NCBI GenBank assembly: GCA_963702695.1
Contig: CAVPDS010000032.1
Coordinates: 124,001-188,000 of the forward strand
Length of the DNA: 64,000 nt
Direction: 5' to 3'
Origin: VAZQ01 sp963702695
GTDB lineage: Bacteria; Pseudomonadota; Alphaproteobacteria; Rhizobiales; Xanthobacteraceae
Shown here one piece after another: positions 55,134 through 64,000 of the stretch. The first letter of the stretch is position 1, and each line of letters opens with the position of its first letter. A program made the translations under genes and the position numbers. The notes beneath the pieces are model-generated. The model did no database searches and was not told the DNA's origin. It worked only from the letters and a program-made list of their open reading frames with translations.

Positions 55134-56614
55134 CAGTTCTCCTCGACCGAGGCCTTGCCGGCGAGCCGTCCGAACACCGCGTTGCGCGTCTGTCCGGTGA
55201 ACGAGGGGTAATTGTGGAAGAACAGGCCGACGATGTCGCCGGAAGCAAACAAACCTTTGATCGGCTGGTCGAGGGTGCTGATCACCTGTGCGTTGCGGTT
55301 CACGTCGAGCCCGCCGAATGTGAAGGTGATGCCACCGGTCACCGGATAGGCCCGAAATGGGGGCTCATCGAGGCGCATCGCCCAGTTGGATTTTGGAATC
55401 GCCAAGCCGTGCGTGGCCCGCCCATCCGGCCTCCGCCGATCGAATGCCTTATCATCGCGCACCGCGCGGTTGAACTCCTCCACGGTGTGCACAACCACCG
55501 TCGGATCGAGGCCGATCATTTCCGCCAGTTCTGCAATCGTGTCAGCCTCGACATAGGTCGCCTGGTGATACGGATAGCGGAAGCACCCGATCCCTTTCTG
55601 ATCGTAGATCTGGTAGGCGCGCGCGCCGGGCTGCGCGAGCACCGCGCGCCCGGTCTTGGCGTAGGTGTAGGAGTGCTGCGCCTCGCCCTCGTCGAAGAAG
55701 CGCAGCCCCAGGCCATTGACGCTGATCCCGTAAGGATAATCGTAACGGCTCTGCGTGTTGCCGCGGCCATCCTCGTGCTGCGGCGTTTCGAAATCGGGCG
55801 CGTTGGCGTCGATCGGCGACATGTGGCCCGACTGCCATTGCCCCGCCGCGCGCGCGCCGAGATCGAGCAGCAGGCGCAGCACTTCGCCGGTGTCATGGCG
55901 GCTGCCGCGCACCTTCATCATGTCGGTGTTGCCGGCGAGGTAGCGCGCGCGCATTTCCGGGTTGGCCTGGAAGCCGCCGGCGCAGGCGATTACGGACTTC
56001 GCCTGGAGGTCGTAACGGCCATCGGGCCCGCTCACGCAAACGCCCTCGACGCGGCGCAGATCGCCATGGAATGCGACTACGGGCGACTCGAAGCGGATTT
56101 CAATGCCGAGATTTTCCGCGATCTGCCGCCATTGCGTGAGCTGCCCGATCCCGCCGCCGGCGACGTGGATGGCGATGCCGCGCTCGAAATAACGTTTGCC
56201 ATCGACCTTGGCGTGCTCCTTGAGCGGCTCCCATTTGATCCCGACCGTGCGCATCCAGTGCACCGCGGCGTTCGATTCCTCGACCAGGATCTGCGCCAGC
56301 GCCGGGTTCATGCGGCCTTGCGTCATGCGGTCGAGGTCGGCGTGAAAATCCGCAGCGCCGTAGGGCGCGATGTGCATGGTCGCAAACAGCGCCTCGTCGA
56401 CGTCGGGGATGAACTCGCGGATTTCGCTCCCGCCCGCGTGCACGAACCGGAAGCCGGTGCCGGAATAGCGCGCGTTGCCGCCGTATTCCGCTTCCGGCGC
56501 CTTTTCCAGCATCACGATCCGCCCGGCGCCGGCCTCGCGCGCGGCAACCGCCGCCTCGAAGGCCGCGCTGCCGCCGCCGATCACCACAATGTCGCACTTC
56601 TCCGTCCGCGCCAC
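55133..56614 (-). CDS. FAD-dependent dehydrogenase, tricarballylate-dehydrogenase (TcuA)-like
   Basis: 493 aa from GTG 56614 (GGGAGA at 9 nt; ATG 56641 is an alternative). Flavin-binding N terminus CDIVVIGGGSAAFEAAVAAR, then EKAPEAEYGGNARYSGTGFR. The middle has FDEGEAQHSYTYAKTGRAVL and the end PVTGGITFTFGGLDVNRNAQ and LFASGDIVGLFFHNYPSFTG with the Arg/His of succinate-dehydrogenase-type active sites. The fumarate reductase/SdhA-like family includes TcuA, which oxidises tricarballylate to cis-aconitate. That fits a partner MmgE/PrpD gene and Bug receptor. Related 3-oxosteroid dehydrogenases are the main alternative. Confidence 0.85.
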   Translation of the reverse strand: MARTEKCDIVVIGGGSAAFEAAVAAREAGAGRIVMLEKAPEAEYGGNARYSGTGFRFVHAGGSEIREFIPDVDEALFATMHIAPYGAADFHADLDRMTQGRMNPALAQILVEESNAAVHWMRTVGIKWEPLKEHAKVDGKRYFERGIAIHVAGGGIGQLTQWRQIAENLGIEIRFESPVVAFHGDLRRVEGVCVSGPDGRYDLQAKSVIACAGGFQANPEMRARYLAGNTDMMKVRGSRHDTGEVLRLLLDLGARAAGQWQSGHMSPIDANAPDFETPQHEDGRGNTQSRYDYPYGISVNGLGLRFFDEGEAQHSYTYAKTGRAVLAQPGARAYQIYDQKGIGCFRYPYHQATYVEADTIAELAEMIGLDPTVVVHTVEEFNRAVRDDKAFDRRRPDGRATHGLAIPKSNWAMRLDEPPFRAYPVTGGITFTFGGLDVNRNAQVISTLDQPIKGLFASGDIVGLFFHNYPSFTGQTRNAVFGRLAGKASVEEN

Positions 56615-56764
56615 GATTTGTTCTCCCGCTGTGCGAATCATAAGGCCGATCTTGCCGCAGCGCATCTCCTTCGCGCCGCTTGTTCGCTGCAGGCGGGACC
56701 GCAATAATGCCGCACAGGCCTGACGTCCACCGGGCGCAGGCGTGACGCCAAGGAGGGCACGCTG

Positions 56765-58249
56765 ATGGACCGCCGCGATTTTCTCCTCGGCACGGGCGTG
56801 GTCGCCATGGCCGACGCCACCGGTCTCGCTTCGGCGCTGGCGCAGGCTGCGCCGCCAAAGCCGGCGGCGGGCGAAGCCACCAAGCCGCCCGCCGAGAAAG
56901 TCAGCGCCGAGCGACAGCTGGCCGACTACGGCGCTGCGCTGCGCTACGAGGATTTGCCGCACGATGTGGTCGACCAGGCCAAGCGCCTGCTCATCGACAC
57001 GCTCGCCTGTGGCTATGGCGCGCTCGGTTCGCCACCGGCGAAGATCGCCGAAGAAACCTTCCGCAAGACCTTCGGCGGACCGGAAACCGTCAGCATCCTC
57101 GGCAGCCAAAAGCTGATCTCGCCGGAGGGCGCGACGCTGGTGAACGGCGTGCTGATCCGCTACCTCGACCTCAACGACATCTATGTCGGCCGCGAGCCCT
57201 GCCATCCGAGCGAGAACATTCCGGCCGCGCTCGCTTGCTGCGAGGAGGCTGGCCGCAGCGGCCGCGACCTGATCGAAACCATCGTGCTCGGCTATGAAGC
57301 GCAGCTCGCGCTCAACAATGCGTTCTCGTTTGGCGAGCGCGGTTTCTTCTCGGTCAGTTCCTCGGCCTTCGCGGTGCCGCTGATGGCGGGGAAGGTCTGG
57401 CGCCTGCCGCCCGCGCAGGTAGCCGAGGCGCTCGCGATTTCCGGCGTGCGCCAGTTCACCCTTCTGTCGATCACGCGCGGCCCGATCAGCATGATGAAAG
57501 CCTTGCCCTATGCGCACAACGCGATGGACGGTCTGTTTGCCACGCGGCTCGCGGCGGCCGGCTTTACCGGACCGACAAGCCCGATCGACTGGTTCGTGAA
57601 CCAGGTGAAGCCGGCGCAGCCGGACATGAAGCTTGAACTGTCGACAAAAAATTACCGCATCACCAAGGTCGGCCTCAAACGCTTTCCGCTACAGTTCGAA
57701 CTGCAGGCGATCGCGGAGGCGGGCGTCAACCTGCATCCCGCCGCGCGCTCCCGCATCGCCGACATCCGCGAGATCGTGGTCGAAACCTATCCAATCACCA
57801 AGGAACGCACCGCCGATCCTTCGCGCTATCACCCGAAGACGCGCGAGACCGCCGACCACAGCGCGCCCGTCTGCCTTGCAATGGCGCTGACCGACGGCGA
57901 CGTCACGATCGATCAATTCGACAAGGACCGCTGGCGGGCTCCTGAGATTCTGGCGCTCGCGCAGAAGGTCGACGTGCGGGTCAATCCAAAGCTCGCGCCC
58001 AACGCCCGCGGCCTCGGCTCGGTCGTGAAGGTCGTGTTTGCGGATGGGAAGAGCCTGGAGGAAACGGTCGAGATTCCCGATGGCGACGCGCGGCGGCCGA
58101 TGTCGCGGCCCGCGCTGGAGCACAAGTTCAACGCGTTCGCAGTCCCGGCGCTGGGCGGAGCCGGTGCGGCGAAGGTGCTCGCGATGATCGATCGGTTGGA
58201 GGATGTTGCCGATGTGCACGCGTTGACCGCGGCGCTGCGCGGTGGGTGA
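56765..58249 (+). CDS. MmgE/PrpD family protein with twin-arginine-like signal
   Basis: 494 aa. The N terminus MDRRDFLLGTGVVAMADATG followed by LASALAQA looks like a Tat signal with cleavage near ALAQA. Then a Pro/Ala linker and a complete MmgE/PrpD domain: LLIDTLACGYGALGSPPAK, ILIRYLDLNDIYVG-type VLIRYLDLNDIYVGREPCHP, LPYAHNAMDGLFATRLAAAG and KTRETADHSAPVCLAMAL. AGGAGG precedes ATG 56765. A periplasmic member of this normally cytosolic family is unusual. Divergent from the TcuA-like operon (150 bp). Confidence 0.85.
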   Translation: MDRRDFLLGTGVVAMADATGLASALAQAAPPKPAAGEATKPPAEKVSAERQLADYGAALRYEDLPHDVVDQAKRLLIDTLACGYGALGSPPAKIAEETFRKTFGGPETVSILGSQKLISPEGATLVNGVLIRYLDLNDIYVGREPCHPSENIPAALACCEEAGRSGRDLIETIVLGYEAQLALNNAFSFGERGFFSVSSSAFAVPLMAGKVWRLPPAQVAEALAISGVRQFTLLSITRGPISMMKALPYAHNAMDGLFATRLAAAGFTGPTSPIDWFVNQVKPAQPDMKLELSTKNYRITKVGLKRFPLQFELQAIAEAGVNLHPAARSRIADIREIVVETYPITKERTADPSRYHPKTRETADHSAPVCLAMALTDGDVTIDQFDKDRWRAPEILALAQKVDVRVNPKLAPNARGLGSVVKVVFADGKSLEETVEIPDGDARRPMSRPALEHKFNAFAVPALGGAGAAKVLAMIDRLEDVADVHALTAALRGG

Positions 58250-58296
58250 TTATGCCCGCGGTATCAGTGACGGATCAACGTCCAATGCCGCTATGA

Positions 58297-59277
58297 TCAC
58301 TCCGGCTGTATCCCCGCCCGCTTGATGATCGCGCCGTAGCGTTCGATGCCGTCGCGGATCAGCGCGCCGAATTGTTCCGGGCTGCCGCCGATCACGGCCA
58401 GGCCGTTTTCCTCGAGTACGGCGTTCGTATCAGGCGCGTTGAGCGCCTTCACCATCTCCGCGTTGAGGCGGGTCAGAATCGGCGCCGGCAAGCCGGGCGG
58501 CCCGAAGAAACCGAACCAGGATGACGGCTTCTGGAACGCCGGCACGATTTCCGACATCGAGGGCACGTTCGGGAGCCGCGAAAAGCGCTTCGGCTCCAGC
58601 ACGGCGAGGATCTTGATGCGGCCTTCCTGCGCCGGTCCAAGCGCATTGGAGACGGAAATGAACGTCATCGGGATATGCCCGCCGATGACGTCCTGCATGG
58701 CCGGCGCGACGCCGCGATAGGGCACGTGATTGATCTGCACGCCGGCGGTCTCGTTGAACAGTTCGCCCATCAGATGAAACACCGAGCCGACGCCGGAACT
58801 GCCGAACGAAAGCTGCCCCGGCCGCGCCTTCGCATAGGCGATCAACTCCTGCACCGAATTCACCGGCAGTGAGGCGTTGATCGCCAGACAGGTGGCCGGC
58901 TCGACTGCAGCGACGATCGGCGTGAAATCCTTCACCGCATCGTAGGGCAGGTTCTTCATCAGGTGCACGGCGGTCACGTGGGTTCCCGCGGTTGCGGCGA
59001 GCAGCGTATAGCCGTCCGGCGCCGCGCGTGCGACCATGTTGGAACCGATCGTGCCGTTGGCGCCAACGCGGTTCTCGACCACCACGGTCTGCCCGAGCGC
59101 GGTGCCGAGCTTGTTGCCGACCATCCGCGCGACGAGATCGAGCGCGGGACCGGGCGGAAACGGCACGACCATCGTGATCGGCTTTGCGGTCGGCCATCCC
59201 TGGGCGTGGGCGTCCGGGGCGCCGCCGAGCGCAAGGGTCGCGAGCAAGCATGCGGCTAAAGATCGGAGAAGGGTCAT
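58297..59277 (-). CDS. Bug-family solute receptor
   Basis: 326 aa from ATG 59277 (GAGGA 6 nt before). Signal peptide MTLLRSLAACLLATLALGGA cut near AHAQ. KPITMVVPFPPGPALDLVAR, VVENRVGANGTIGSNMVARA, PYDAVKDFTPIVAAVEPATC, GVQINHVPYRGVAPAMQDVI and FGFFGPPGLPAPILTRLNAE are the standard Bug sequence, of the VPFPPG type and thus from a different subgroup than the two GGGYD receptors. Convergent with the Tat MmgE/PrpD gene. Confidence 0.92.
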   Translation of the reverse strand: MTLLRSLAACLLATLALGGAPDAHAQGWPTAKPITMVVPFPPGPALDLVARMVGNKLGTALGQTVVVENRVGANGTIGSNMVARAAPDGYTLLAATAGTHVTAVHLMKNLPYDAVKDFTPIVAAVEPATCLAINASLPVNSVQELIAYAKARPGQLSFGSSGVGSVFHLMGELFNETAGVQINHVPYRGVAPAMQDVIGGHIPMTFISVSNALGPAQEGRIKILAVLEPKRFSRLPNVPSMSEIVPAFQKPSSWFGFFGPPGLPAPILTRLNAEMVKALNAPDTNAVLEENGLAVIGGSPEQFGALIRDGIERYGAIIKRAGIQPE

Positions 59278-59432
59278 CGGCATTCCTCGGTGGGATTTCC
59301 TCGGTCCTGCCATCCCTATATCAGGGCGGCGCCCTGCGCGAACGGCGACCGCGCGTCACAGCTTCCGAGCGGAGCCAGGACATCCGGACGCCCCTCATGT
59401 AAAATAACAAAGTCGCACAGTGAAGCACGCCC

Positions 59433-62400
59433 ATGGAGCGTTCGTTCAAGAAGGAAGTCCAGGCCCTGAAGCTCGGGGCGGGCGAAACGTTTCGCGGCGA
59501 GGGCATTCTCGCCGTCACCAAGGCGCTGTTGCAGTCCGGGGTGAGCTATGTCGGCGGCTACCAGGGCGCGCCGGTGTCGCATCTTCTCGACGTGATGGTC
59601 GAGGCCGAGGACCTGCTGGCCGACCTCGGTGTGCACGTCGAGACCTGCACCAATGAGGCCGCCGCCGCGGCGATGCTTGGCGCCTCGATCAACTATCCGC
59701 TGCGCGGCGCGGTCACCTGGAAGTCGATCGTCGGTACTAATGTCGCCGCGGACGCGCTCTCGAACCTCGCTTCGCCGGGAGTGCTCGGCGGCGCGTTGAT
59801 CATCCTCGGCGAGGACTACGGCGAAGGCGCGAGCGTGATCCAGGAGCGCTCCTACGCCTATGCGATGAAGAGTTCGATGTGGCTGCTCGATCCGCGGCCG
59901 GAATTGCCAACGATCGCGCGCATGGTCGAAAAGGGGTTCGAACTGTCGGAGGCGAGTCACGCGCCGGTGATGTTGGAGCTGCGCATTCGCGCCTGCCATG
60001 TCACCGGCGAGTTCGCGGCCAAGGATAATCGCCGCGCGGTTTTTTCCAGCCAGAACCGGATCGCCGGGCCGCCCCGCTTTGACTACGCGCGCCTTGCGCA
60101 TCCGCCGCTGACCTTCGTGCAGGAGCGCTGCAAGGTCGAGGATCGCCTGCCGGCGGCGCGGGCGTTCATCAGGACCGAGAGGCTCAACGAGCTAATGCCC
60201 GGCGATCTCGGCGACGTCGGCATCCTCGTGATGGGCGGACTCGCCAACAGCGTATTGCGTGCGCTCGCCCGGCTCGATCTCGCCGACGGCTACGGCGCGT
60301 CACGCATTCCGATCTACGTGCTCAATGTCGTTTATCCGCTTGTTCCCGAGGAGGTGCGCGAGTTCTGCGATGGGAAGCGAGCGGTGCTCGTGGTCGAGGA
60401 AGGCTCGCCCGACTACATCGAGCAGCAGATCAACGTCGAATTGCGCCGCGCCGGCATTCAGACGCGCGTGCTTGGCAAAGGACCGTTGCCGAAAGTCGGC
60501 GAATATACCTCGGACGTTCTGCTCAGCGCGCTTGCGGCATTCCTTACCGAGACAAAGCCCGCGGGGCTCGAGGCCGAAGCGATCGCCGCGCGCGCCCGCG
60601 AGATGATCGCGCACACGCCGCTCGCGGCGGCGGCGGTCGGCGAGCTGCCGCCGCGCCCGCCGACCTTCTGCACCGGCTGTCCGGAGCGGCCGGTGTTCGC
60701 CGCGATCAAGCTGATGCAGCGCGAGCTTGGACCGACCCATATCAGCGCGGACATCGGCTGCCATTCGTTCGCGACCTTCGCGCCGTTTTCGCTCGGCAAT
60801 TCGATCCTTGGTTACGGCATGTCGCTCGCCAGCGCCGCCGCGGTTGCGCCCAATCTCGACCGCCGTCCGATCGCGGTGATGGGCGACGGCGGCTTCTGGC
60901 ACAACGGGCTCATCACTGGCGTGGCGTCGAACCTGTTCAACAAGGGCGACGGCGTGCTCATCGTCATGCAGAACGGCTACACCTCGGCAACCGGACTGCA
61001 ATACATGCCCTCGAGCAAGGCGAGCCGCGCCGGCGGTCCCGCCGGCATGGACGTCGAGCGGACGCTGCGCTCGCTCGGCGTCAAGTGGCTGCGCAAGGTG
61101 CGCACCTACAGCGTCGCCACCATGGTCAAGACGCTGAAGGAGGCGATGCGCACCGCCGAGCGCGGCCTCAAGGTGATCATTGCCGACGGCGAATGTCAGC
61201 TCGCGCGCCAGCGCCGCGTGCGTGCCGAAGACGCCGAGAAGCTCAAGCGCGGCGCGCGCGTGGTGGCGACGCGCTACGGCGTCGACGGCGAGATCTGCAC
61301 CGGAGACCATTCCTGCATCCGGCTTTCGGGGTGTCCTTCGCTCACGGTCAAGCCGAATCCCGATCCGCTGCGCTCCGATCCGGTGGCGACGGTGATCGAA
61401 AGCTGCGTCGGCTGCGGACTGTGCGGCGAGGTCGCGCATGCCGCGGTGCTGTGCCCGTCGTTCTATCGCGTCGATGTGGTGCGCAATCCGACCTGGCGGG
61501 ATCGCGCGCTGCACAAGCTGAGGCGCACGGTCATTGAATGGATGGCGGGCATGCCGGGTGGCGCCTCTTCTCGCTCGCCCCAACGGGGAGAGGGTCGGGG
61601 TGAGGAGGGCTCGGAGTCCAAGTTTCCAGCTCCTGGATCCCCTCACCCTAACCCTCTCCCCGTTAGGGAGAGGGAACTGCGCATCAGCGAACCAACAGCT
61701 TACGATTCAAATCGTCCGTTGACGCTCCTCATCGCCGCGCTCGGCGGCGAGGGTGGCGGCGTGCTGACGAACTGGATCGTGACTGCGGCGGAGAGCCTCG
61801 GCTTCCCTGTGCAGAGCACGTCGATCCCCGGCGTCGCGCAGCGCACCGGTGCGACGACCTATTACATCGAGATCGTGCCCGCAGCCGACAAAGGCGGCCG
61901 GCGCCCCGTGCTCGCGCTCCTCCCCGGCGTCGGTGACATCGATGTGGTGCTGGCGAGCGAACTGATGGAAGCAGGCCGCGCCGTCGCCGCCGGTTTCGTC
62001 ACGCCCGACCGCACGCTCGCCATCGCCTCGACCTCGCGCTTCTACGTGATGAACGAGAAGATCGCGATGGGCGACGGCCGCTACGACTCCGGCCGGCTGA
62101 TGCAAGCGATCGAGCAGCGCTCGCGCGCGCGCCGCCTGCTCGACATGGAGGAGATCGCGCGCCGCACCGGCGCGATGCTGAACGCCGTGATGCTCGGCGT
62201 GCTCGCCGGCAGCGACGCGCTGCCGATCCCCGCGGAAGCATTCGAGGCCGCGATCCGCGCCGACGGCAAGGCCGTCGAGTCCAACCTGCGCGGCTTCCGC
62301 GCCGGCTTCGACGCGGCGCAGGAAGCTGGCCCGCGCCTTGCCGCCGGCGGAGAGCGTACGCAAGCCGGTACGTCCTTGCCCACCGACCTCGCGCGCGGGA

Positions 62401-63227
62401 TCGAGCAAATGCCGGCAGTGGCCCGTGCCGTGATGGGCGAAGGTGCGCGCCGGCTCGCCGCCTATCAGGACCTGGCCTACGCGCAGCTCTATCTCGACCG
62501 GCTGACAACGATTCGCGATGCGGATGCGCGGGCCCAAGCGAGCGGACGTTTGCTCAACGAGACCGCGCGCCATCTCGCGGTGCGCATGTCCTACGAGGAC
62601 GTGATCCGCGTCGCGGAGGCGAAGATCGATCCTGCGCGCCGCGCGCGGATCGCGGCCGAGATGGCGATCAGACCGGGTGACCCGTTCAAGGTGCGCGAAT
62701 TCCTCAAGCCCGGCATCGAGGAAATGTGCTCGATCCTGCCGCCGTCCGTGGCGCGGCGTGTTCGTGGGCTTGCGGATCGGCGCGGTTGGCTCGGCCGAGC
62801 GCACTGGGGCATGCAAGTCAATAGCGCGTCGGTGTCAGGCTATCTGCGGTTCCGCGCGCTCGCAAAGCTTCACCGCTGGCGGCCGCGCAGCTACCGCTTC
62901 CAGGAGGAGCAGCGCGCGATCGAAGCGTGGCTCGGCCGCATCTGCACCGCCGCCACCCTGTCCGCCGATCTTGCGCTTGAAATCGCGGAATGCGCGCGGC
63001 TCATCAAGGGCTACGGCGACACCTTGAAGCGTGGGACGACGAATTATCACTCGATCGAGACGCGTGTGATCGACCCCGCACTGGCCGGCGACATTCCGCC
63101 GGGCCAAGCGATCGATGCGATCGCGAGCGCCCGCACGGCGGCACTGGTCGATCCGGAAGGCGAGAGCCTTGCCAAATGCCTCGCCGATATCGCGGCGCAG
63201 TCTGCGCATCGCATCGCGGCGGAATAA
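59433..63227 (+). CDS. Indolepyruvate ferredoxin oxidoreductase, fused alpha-beta chain
   Basis: 1264 aa. Decarboxylates aryl 2-oxo acids to acyl-CoA with ferredoxin. Domain I (GVSYVGGYQGAPVSHLLDVM), VETCTNEAAAAAMLGAS; ThDP domain with FCTGCPERPVFAAIKL, GDGGFWHNGLITGVASNLFN and MQNGYTSATG near 485-525. Fe-S ligands are in CTGDHSCIRLSGC (~621-633) and CVGCGLCGEVAHAAVLC (~658-674). A Pro/Arg/Glu-rich linker (~709-750) is encoded by a REP-like repeat. Then come the IorB gamma domain (AALGGEGGGVLTNWIVTAAE) and a DUF6537-like C terminus. Stands alone, convergent with trpS. Confidence 0.93.
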   Translation: MERSFKKEVQALKLGAGETFRGEGILAVTKALLQSGVSYVGGYQGAPVSHLLDVMVEAEDLLADLGVHVETCTNEAAAAAMLGASINYPLRGAVTWKSIVGTNVAADALSNLASPGVLGGALIILGEDYGEGASVIQERSYAYAMKSSMWLLDPRPELPTIARMVEKGFELSEASHAPVMLELRIRACHVTGEFAAKDNRRAVFSSQNRIAGPPRFDYARLAHPPLTFVQERCKVEDRLPAARAFIRTERLNELMPGDLGDVGILVMGGLANSVLRALARLDLADGYGASRIPIYVLNVVYPLVPEEVREFCDGKRAVLVVEEGSPDYIEQQINVELRRAGIQTRVLGKGPLPKVGEYTSDVLLSALAAFLTETKPAGLEAEAIAARAREMIAHTPLAAAAVGELPPRPPTFCTGCPERPVFAAIKLMQRELGPTHISADIGCHSFATFAPFSLGNSILGYGMSLASAAAVAPNLDRRPIAVMGDGGFWHNGLITGVASNLFNKGDGVLIVMQNGYTSATGLQYMPSSKASRAGGPAGMDVERTLRSLGVKWLRKVRTYSVATMVKTLKEAMRTAERGLKVIIADGECQLARQRRVRAEDAEKLKRGARVVATRYGVDGEICTGDHSCIRLSGCPSLTVKPNPDPLRSDPVATVIESCVGCGLCGEVAHAAVLCPSFYRVDVVRNPTWRDRALHKLRRTVIEWMAGMPGGASSRSPQRGEGRGEEGSESKFPAPGSPHPNPLPVRERELRISEPTAYDSNRPLTLLIAALGGEGGGVLTNWIVTAAESLGFPVQSTSIPGVAQRTGATTYYIEIVPAADKGGRRPVLALLPGVGDIDVVLASELMEAGRAVAAGFVTPDRTLAIASTSRFYVMNEKIAMGDGRYDSGRLMQAIEQRSRARRLLDMEEIARRTGAMLNAVMLGVLAGSDALPIPAEAFEAAIRADGKAVESNLRGFRAGFDAAQEAGPRLAAGGERTQAGTSLPTDLARGIEQMPAVARAVMGEGARRLAAYQDLAYAQLYLDRLTTIRDADARAQASGRLLNETARHLAVRMSYEDVIRVAEAKIDPARRARIAAEMAIRPGDPFKVREFLKPGIEEMCSILPPSVARRVRGLADRRGWLGRAHWGMQVNSASVSGYLRFRALAKLHRWRPRSYRFQEEQRAIEAWLGRICTAATLSADLALEIAECARLIKGYGDTLKRGTTNYHSIETRVIDPALAGDIPPGQAIDAIASARTAALVDPEGESLAKCLADIAAQSAHRIAAE
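61582..61674. repeat. REP/REPIN-like inverted repeat inside a coding sequence
   Basis: AACGGGGAGAGGGTCGGGGT at 61582-61601 (arm to 61605) is inverted at 61641-61664 (CCTCACCCTAACCCTCTCCC and on). A separate hairpin CCCTCTCCC-CGTTA-GGGAGAGGG lies at 61652-61674. The element is read in frame and yields the SPHPNPLPVRERE peptide well known from translated copies of such repeats. Confidence 0.8.
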
Positions 63228-63231
63228 CCCA

Positions 63232-63246
63232 CTCCCGTTGCGGGAG
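63232..63246. terminator. Hairpin between convergent genes
   Basis: CTCCCG-TTG-CGGGAG, 5 bp after the oxidoreductase stop and 12 bp before the trpS stop. Short stem without a T-run; may serve both genes. Confidence 0.4.
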
Positions 63247-63258
63247 AGGGGGAGGGGC

Positions 63259-64000
63259 TCATCGCCGCACGAAGCCGACGATGTCCTTCACCGCCTTCAT
63301 CGTTTCCGCGGCGAGCGCCTGCGCGCGCTCGGAACCGTCGGCGAGCACGGCGTCGATCGCGGCCGGATCGGCGATCAGGCGGCGCATCTCGGCGTTGATC
63401 GGCGAGATCTGGCTGACCAGGACGTCGACCATCGCGTTCTTGAAGGCCGAGAACTGCGCGCCGCCGAACTCTTTGAGAACTTCGGCCTTGGTCGTACCGC
63501 GCAGCGCTGCGAAAATGCCGATGAGATTGTCCGCCTCCGGCCGGTTCTCGAGCCCTTTCTCTTCCGACGGCAACGGCTCGGGGTCGGTCTTGGCGCGTCG
63601 TATCTTCAGCGCGATCGTATCGGCGTCGTCGGTGAGATTGATGCGTGATTGATCCGACGGCTCCGACTTCGACATTTTCCTGGTACCGTCGCGCAGCGAC
63701 ATCACGCGCGTCGCCGGCCCCTGGATCAGCGGTTCCGGCAACGGAAAGAACGCCTCGCCGAAGCTGTGCGCCTGGATCGACTCGCCGAAGTCATTGTTGA
63801 ACTTCTGCGCGATGTCGCGCGAGAGCTCCAGATGCTGCTTCTGGTCGTCGCCGACCGGCACGTGCGTTGCGCGGTAGACCAGAATGTCCGCCGCCATCAG
63901 CGCCGGATACGCGAACAACCCGACCGAGGCGTTCTCGCGGTCCTTGCCGGCCTTCTCCTTGAACTGGGTCATGCGGTTGAGCCAGCCCATGCGCGCCACG
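63259..64000 (-). CDS. trpS: Tryptophanyl-tRNA synthetase (5' end outside window)
   Basis: C-terminal ~247 residues of a class I aminoacyl-tRNA synthetase. FAYPALMAADILVYRATHVP and VGDDQKQHLELSRDIAQKFN are TrpRS signatures; the catalytic KMSKS loop is present in TRKMSKSEPSDQSRINL. The C terminus ADGSERAQALAAETMKAVKD is typical of bacterial TrpS. The N-terminal HIGH-containing half lies beyond the right edge. Confidence 0.95.
   Translation of the reverse strand, partial: VARMGWLNRMTQFKEKAGKDRENASVGLFAYPALMAADILVYRATHVPVGDDQKQHLELSRDIAQKFNNDFGESIQAHSFGEAFFPLPEPLIQGPATRVMSLRDGTRKMSKSEPSDQSRINLTDDADTIALKIRRAKTDPEPLPSEEKGLENRPEADNLIGIFAALRGTTKAEVLKEFGGAQFSAFKNAMVDVLVSQISPINAEMRRLIADPAAIDAVLADGSERAQALAAETMKAVKDIVGFVRR

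Overview
The window is about 64 kb of GC-rich DNA from an alphaproteobacterium, most likely a member of the Hyphomicrobiales (Bradyrhizobium / Xanthobacteraceae type). The evidence is the split b/b' F0 ATP synthase operon, the aroA-cmk-rpsA-sppA-ihfB-lapA-trpF-trpB-trpA-accD synteny block, many orphan Bug-type solute receptors with MmgE/PrpD enzymes, and GC-rich REP palindromes of the kind common in that group. No phage, plasmid, CRISPR or insertion-sequence genes were seen.

Layout. 1-1.5 kb: end of an exopolysaccharide glycosyltransferase locus (GT2 and WecG/TagA). 1.6-12.8 kb: an accessory biosynthesis-like locus with an acyl-CoA synthetase, MetY-like and MetA-like enzymes, a class IV aminotransferase, a ThDP enzyme, an amino acid:[carrier protein] ligase (seryl-tRNA synthetase-like), an acyl-CoA-dehydrogenase-like flavoprotein, a stand-alone carrier protein and an HSL-type hydrolase. 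This is the best candidate for an incompletely described system: an amino acid is charged on a carrier protein and probably oxidised there. 12.8-15.3 kb: F0 ATP synthase operon (atpI-B-E-b'-b). 15.6-21.1 kb: small exported protein, YjbQ, a NarL-type response regulator and an SLC5-transporter/histidine-kinase hybrid. 21.2-25.3 kb: five tandem ModA-like binding proteins with no permease, running into the kinase gene. 25.6-28.6 kb: ABC exporter and a Bug receptor. 29-33.2 kb: a group of exported proteins (DUF1259, predicted barrel, beta-propeller) plus an ATP-grasp-like protein. Two of these genes share a near-identical leader of about 80 nt.

33.7-44.6 kb: tRNA-Ala and the core block for aromatic amino acids, translation and lipid synthesis. 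Four genes in it (cmk, rpsA, sppA, accD) carry nine apparent single-base insertions in total, which look like sequence errors. 44.6-50.9 kb: REP-type repeats, a YciI protein, a putative aromatic catabolism group (Pht5-like, class II aldolase, FAH hydrolase, UbiD) and a Crp/Fnr regulator. 50.9-59.3 kb: a membrane glycosyltransferase-like protein, then a tricarboxylate-type catabolic set (TcuA-like flavoprotein, two MmgE/PrpD proteins, two Bug receptors). 59.4-63.2 kb: a fused indolepyruvate ferredoxin oxidoreductase carrying a REP element translated in frame. The window ends inside trpS.

Start codons were moved from the longest open frame to the position with the best Shine-Dalgarno sequence or family N-terminus where possible. 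All functional names rest on recognised motifs and family resemblance read by eye; no database search was run.
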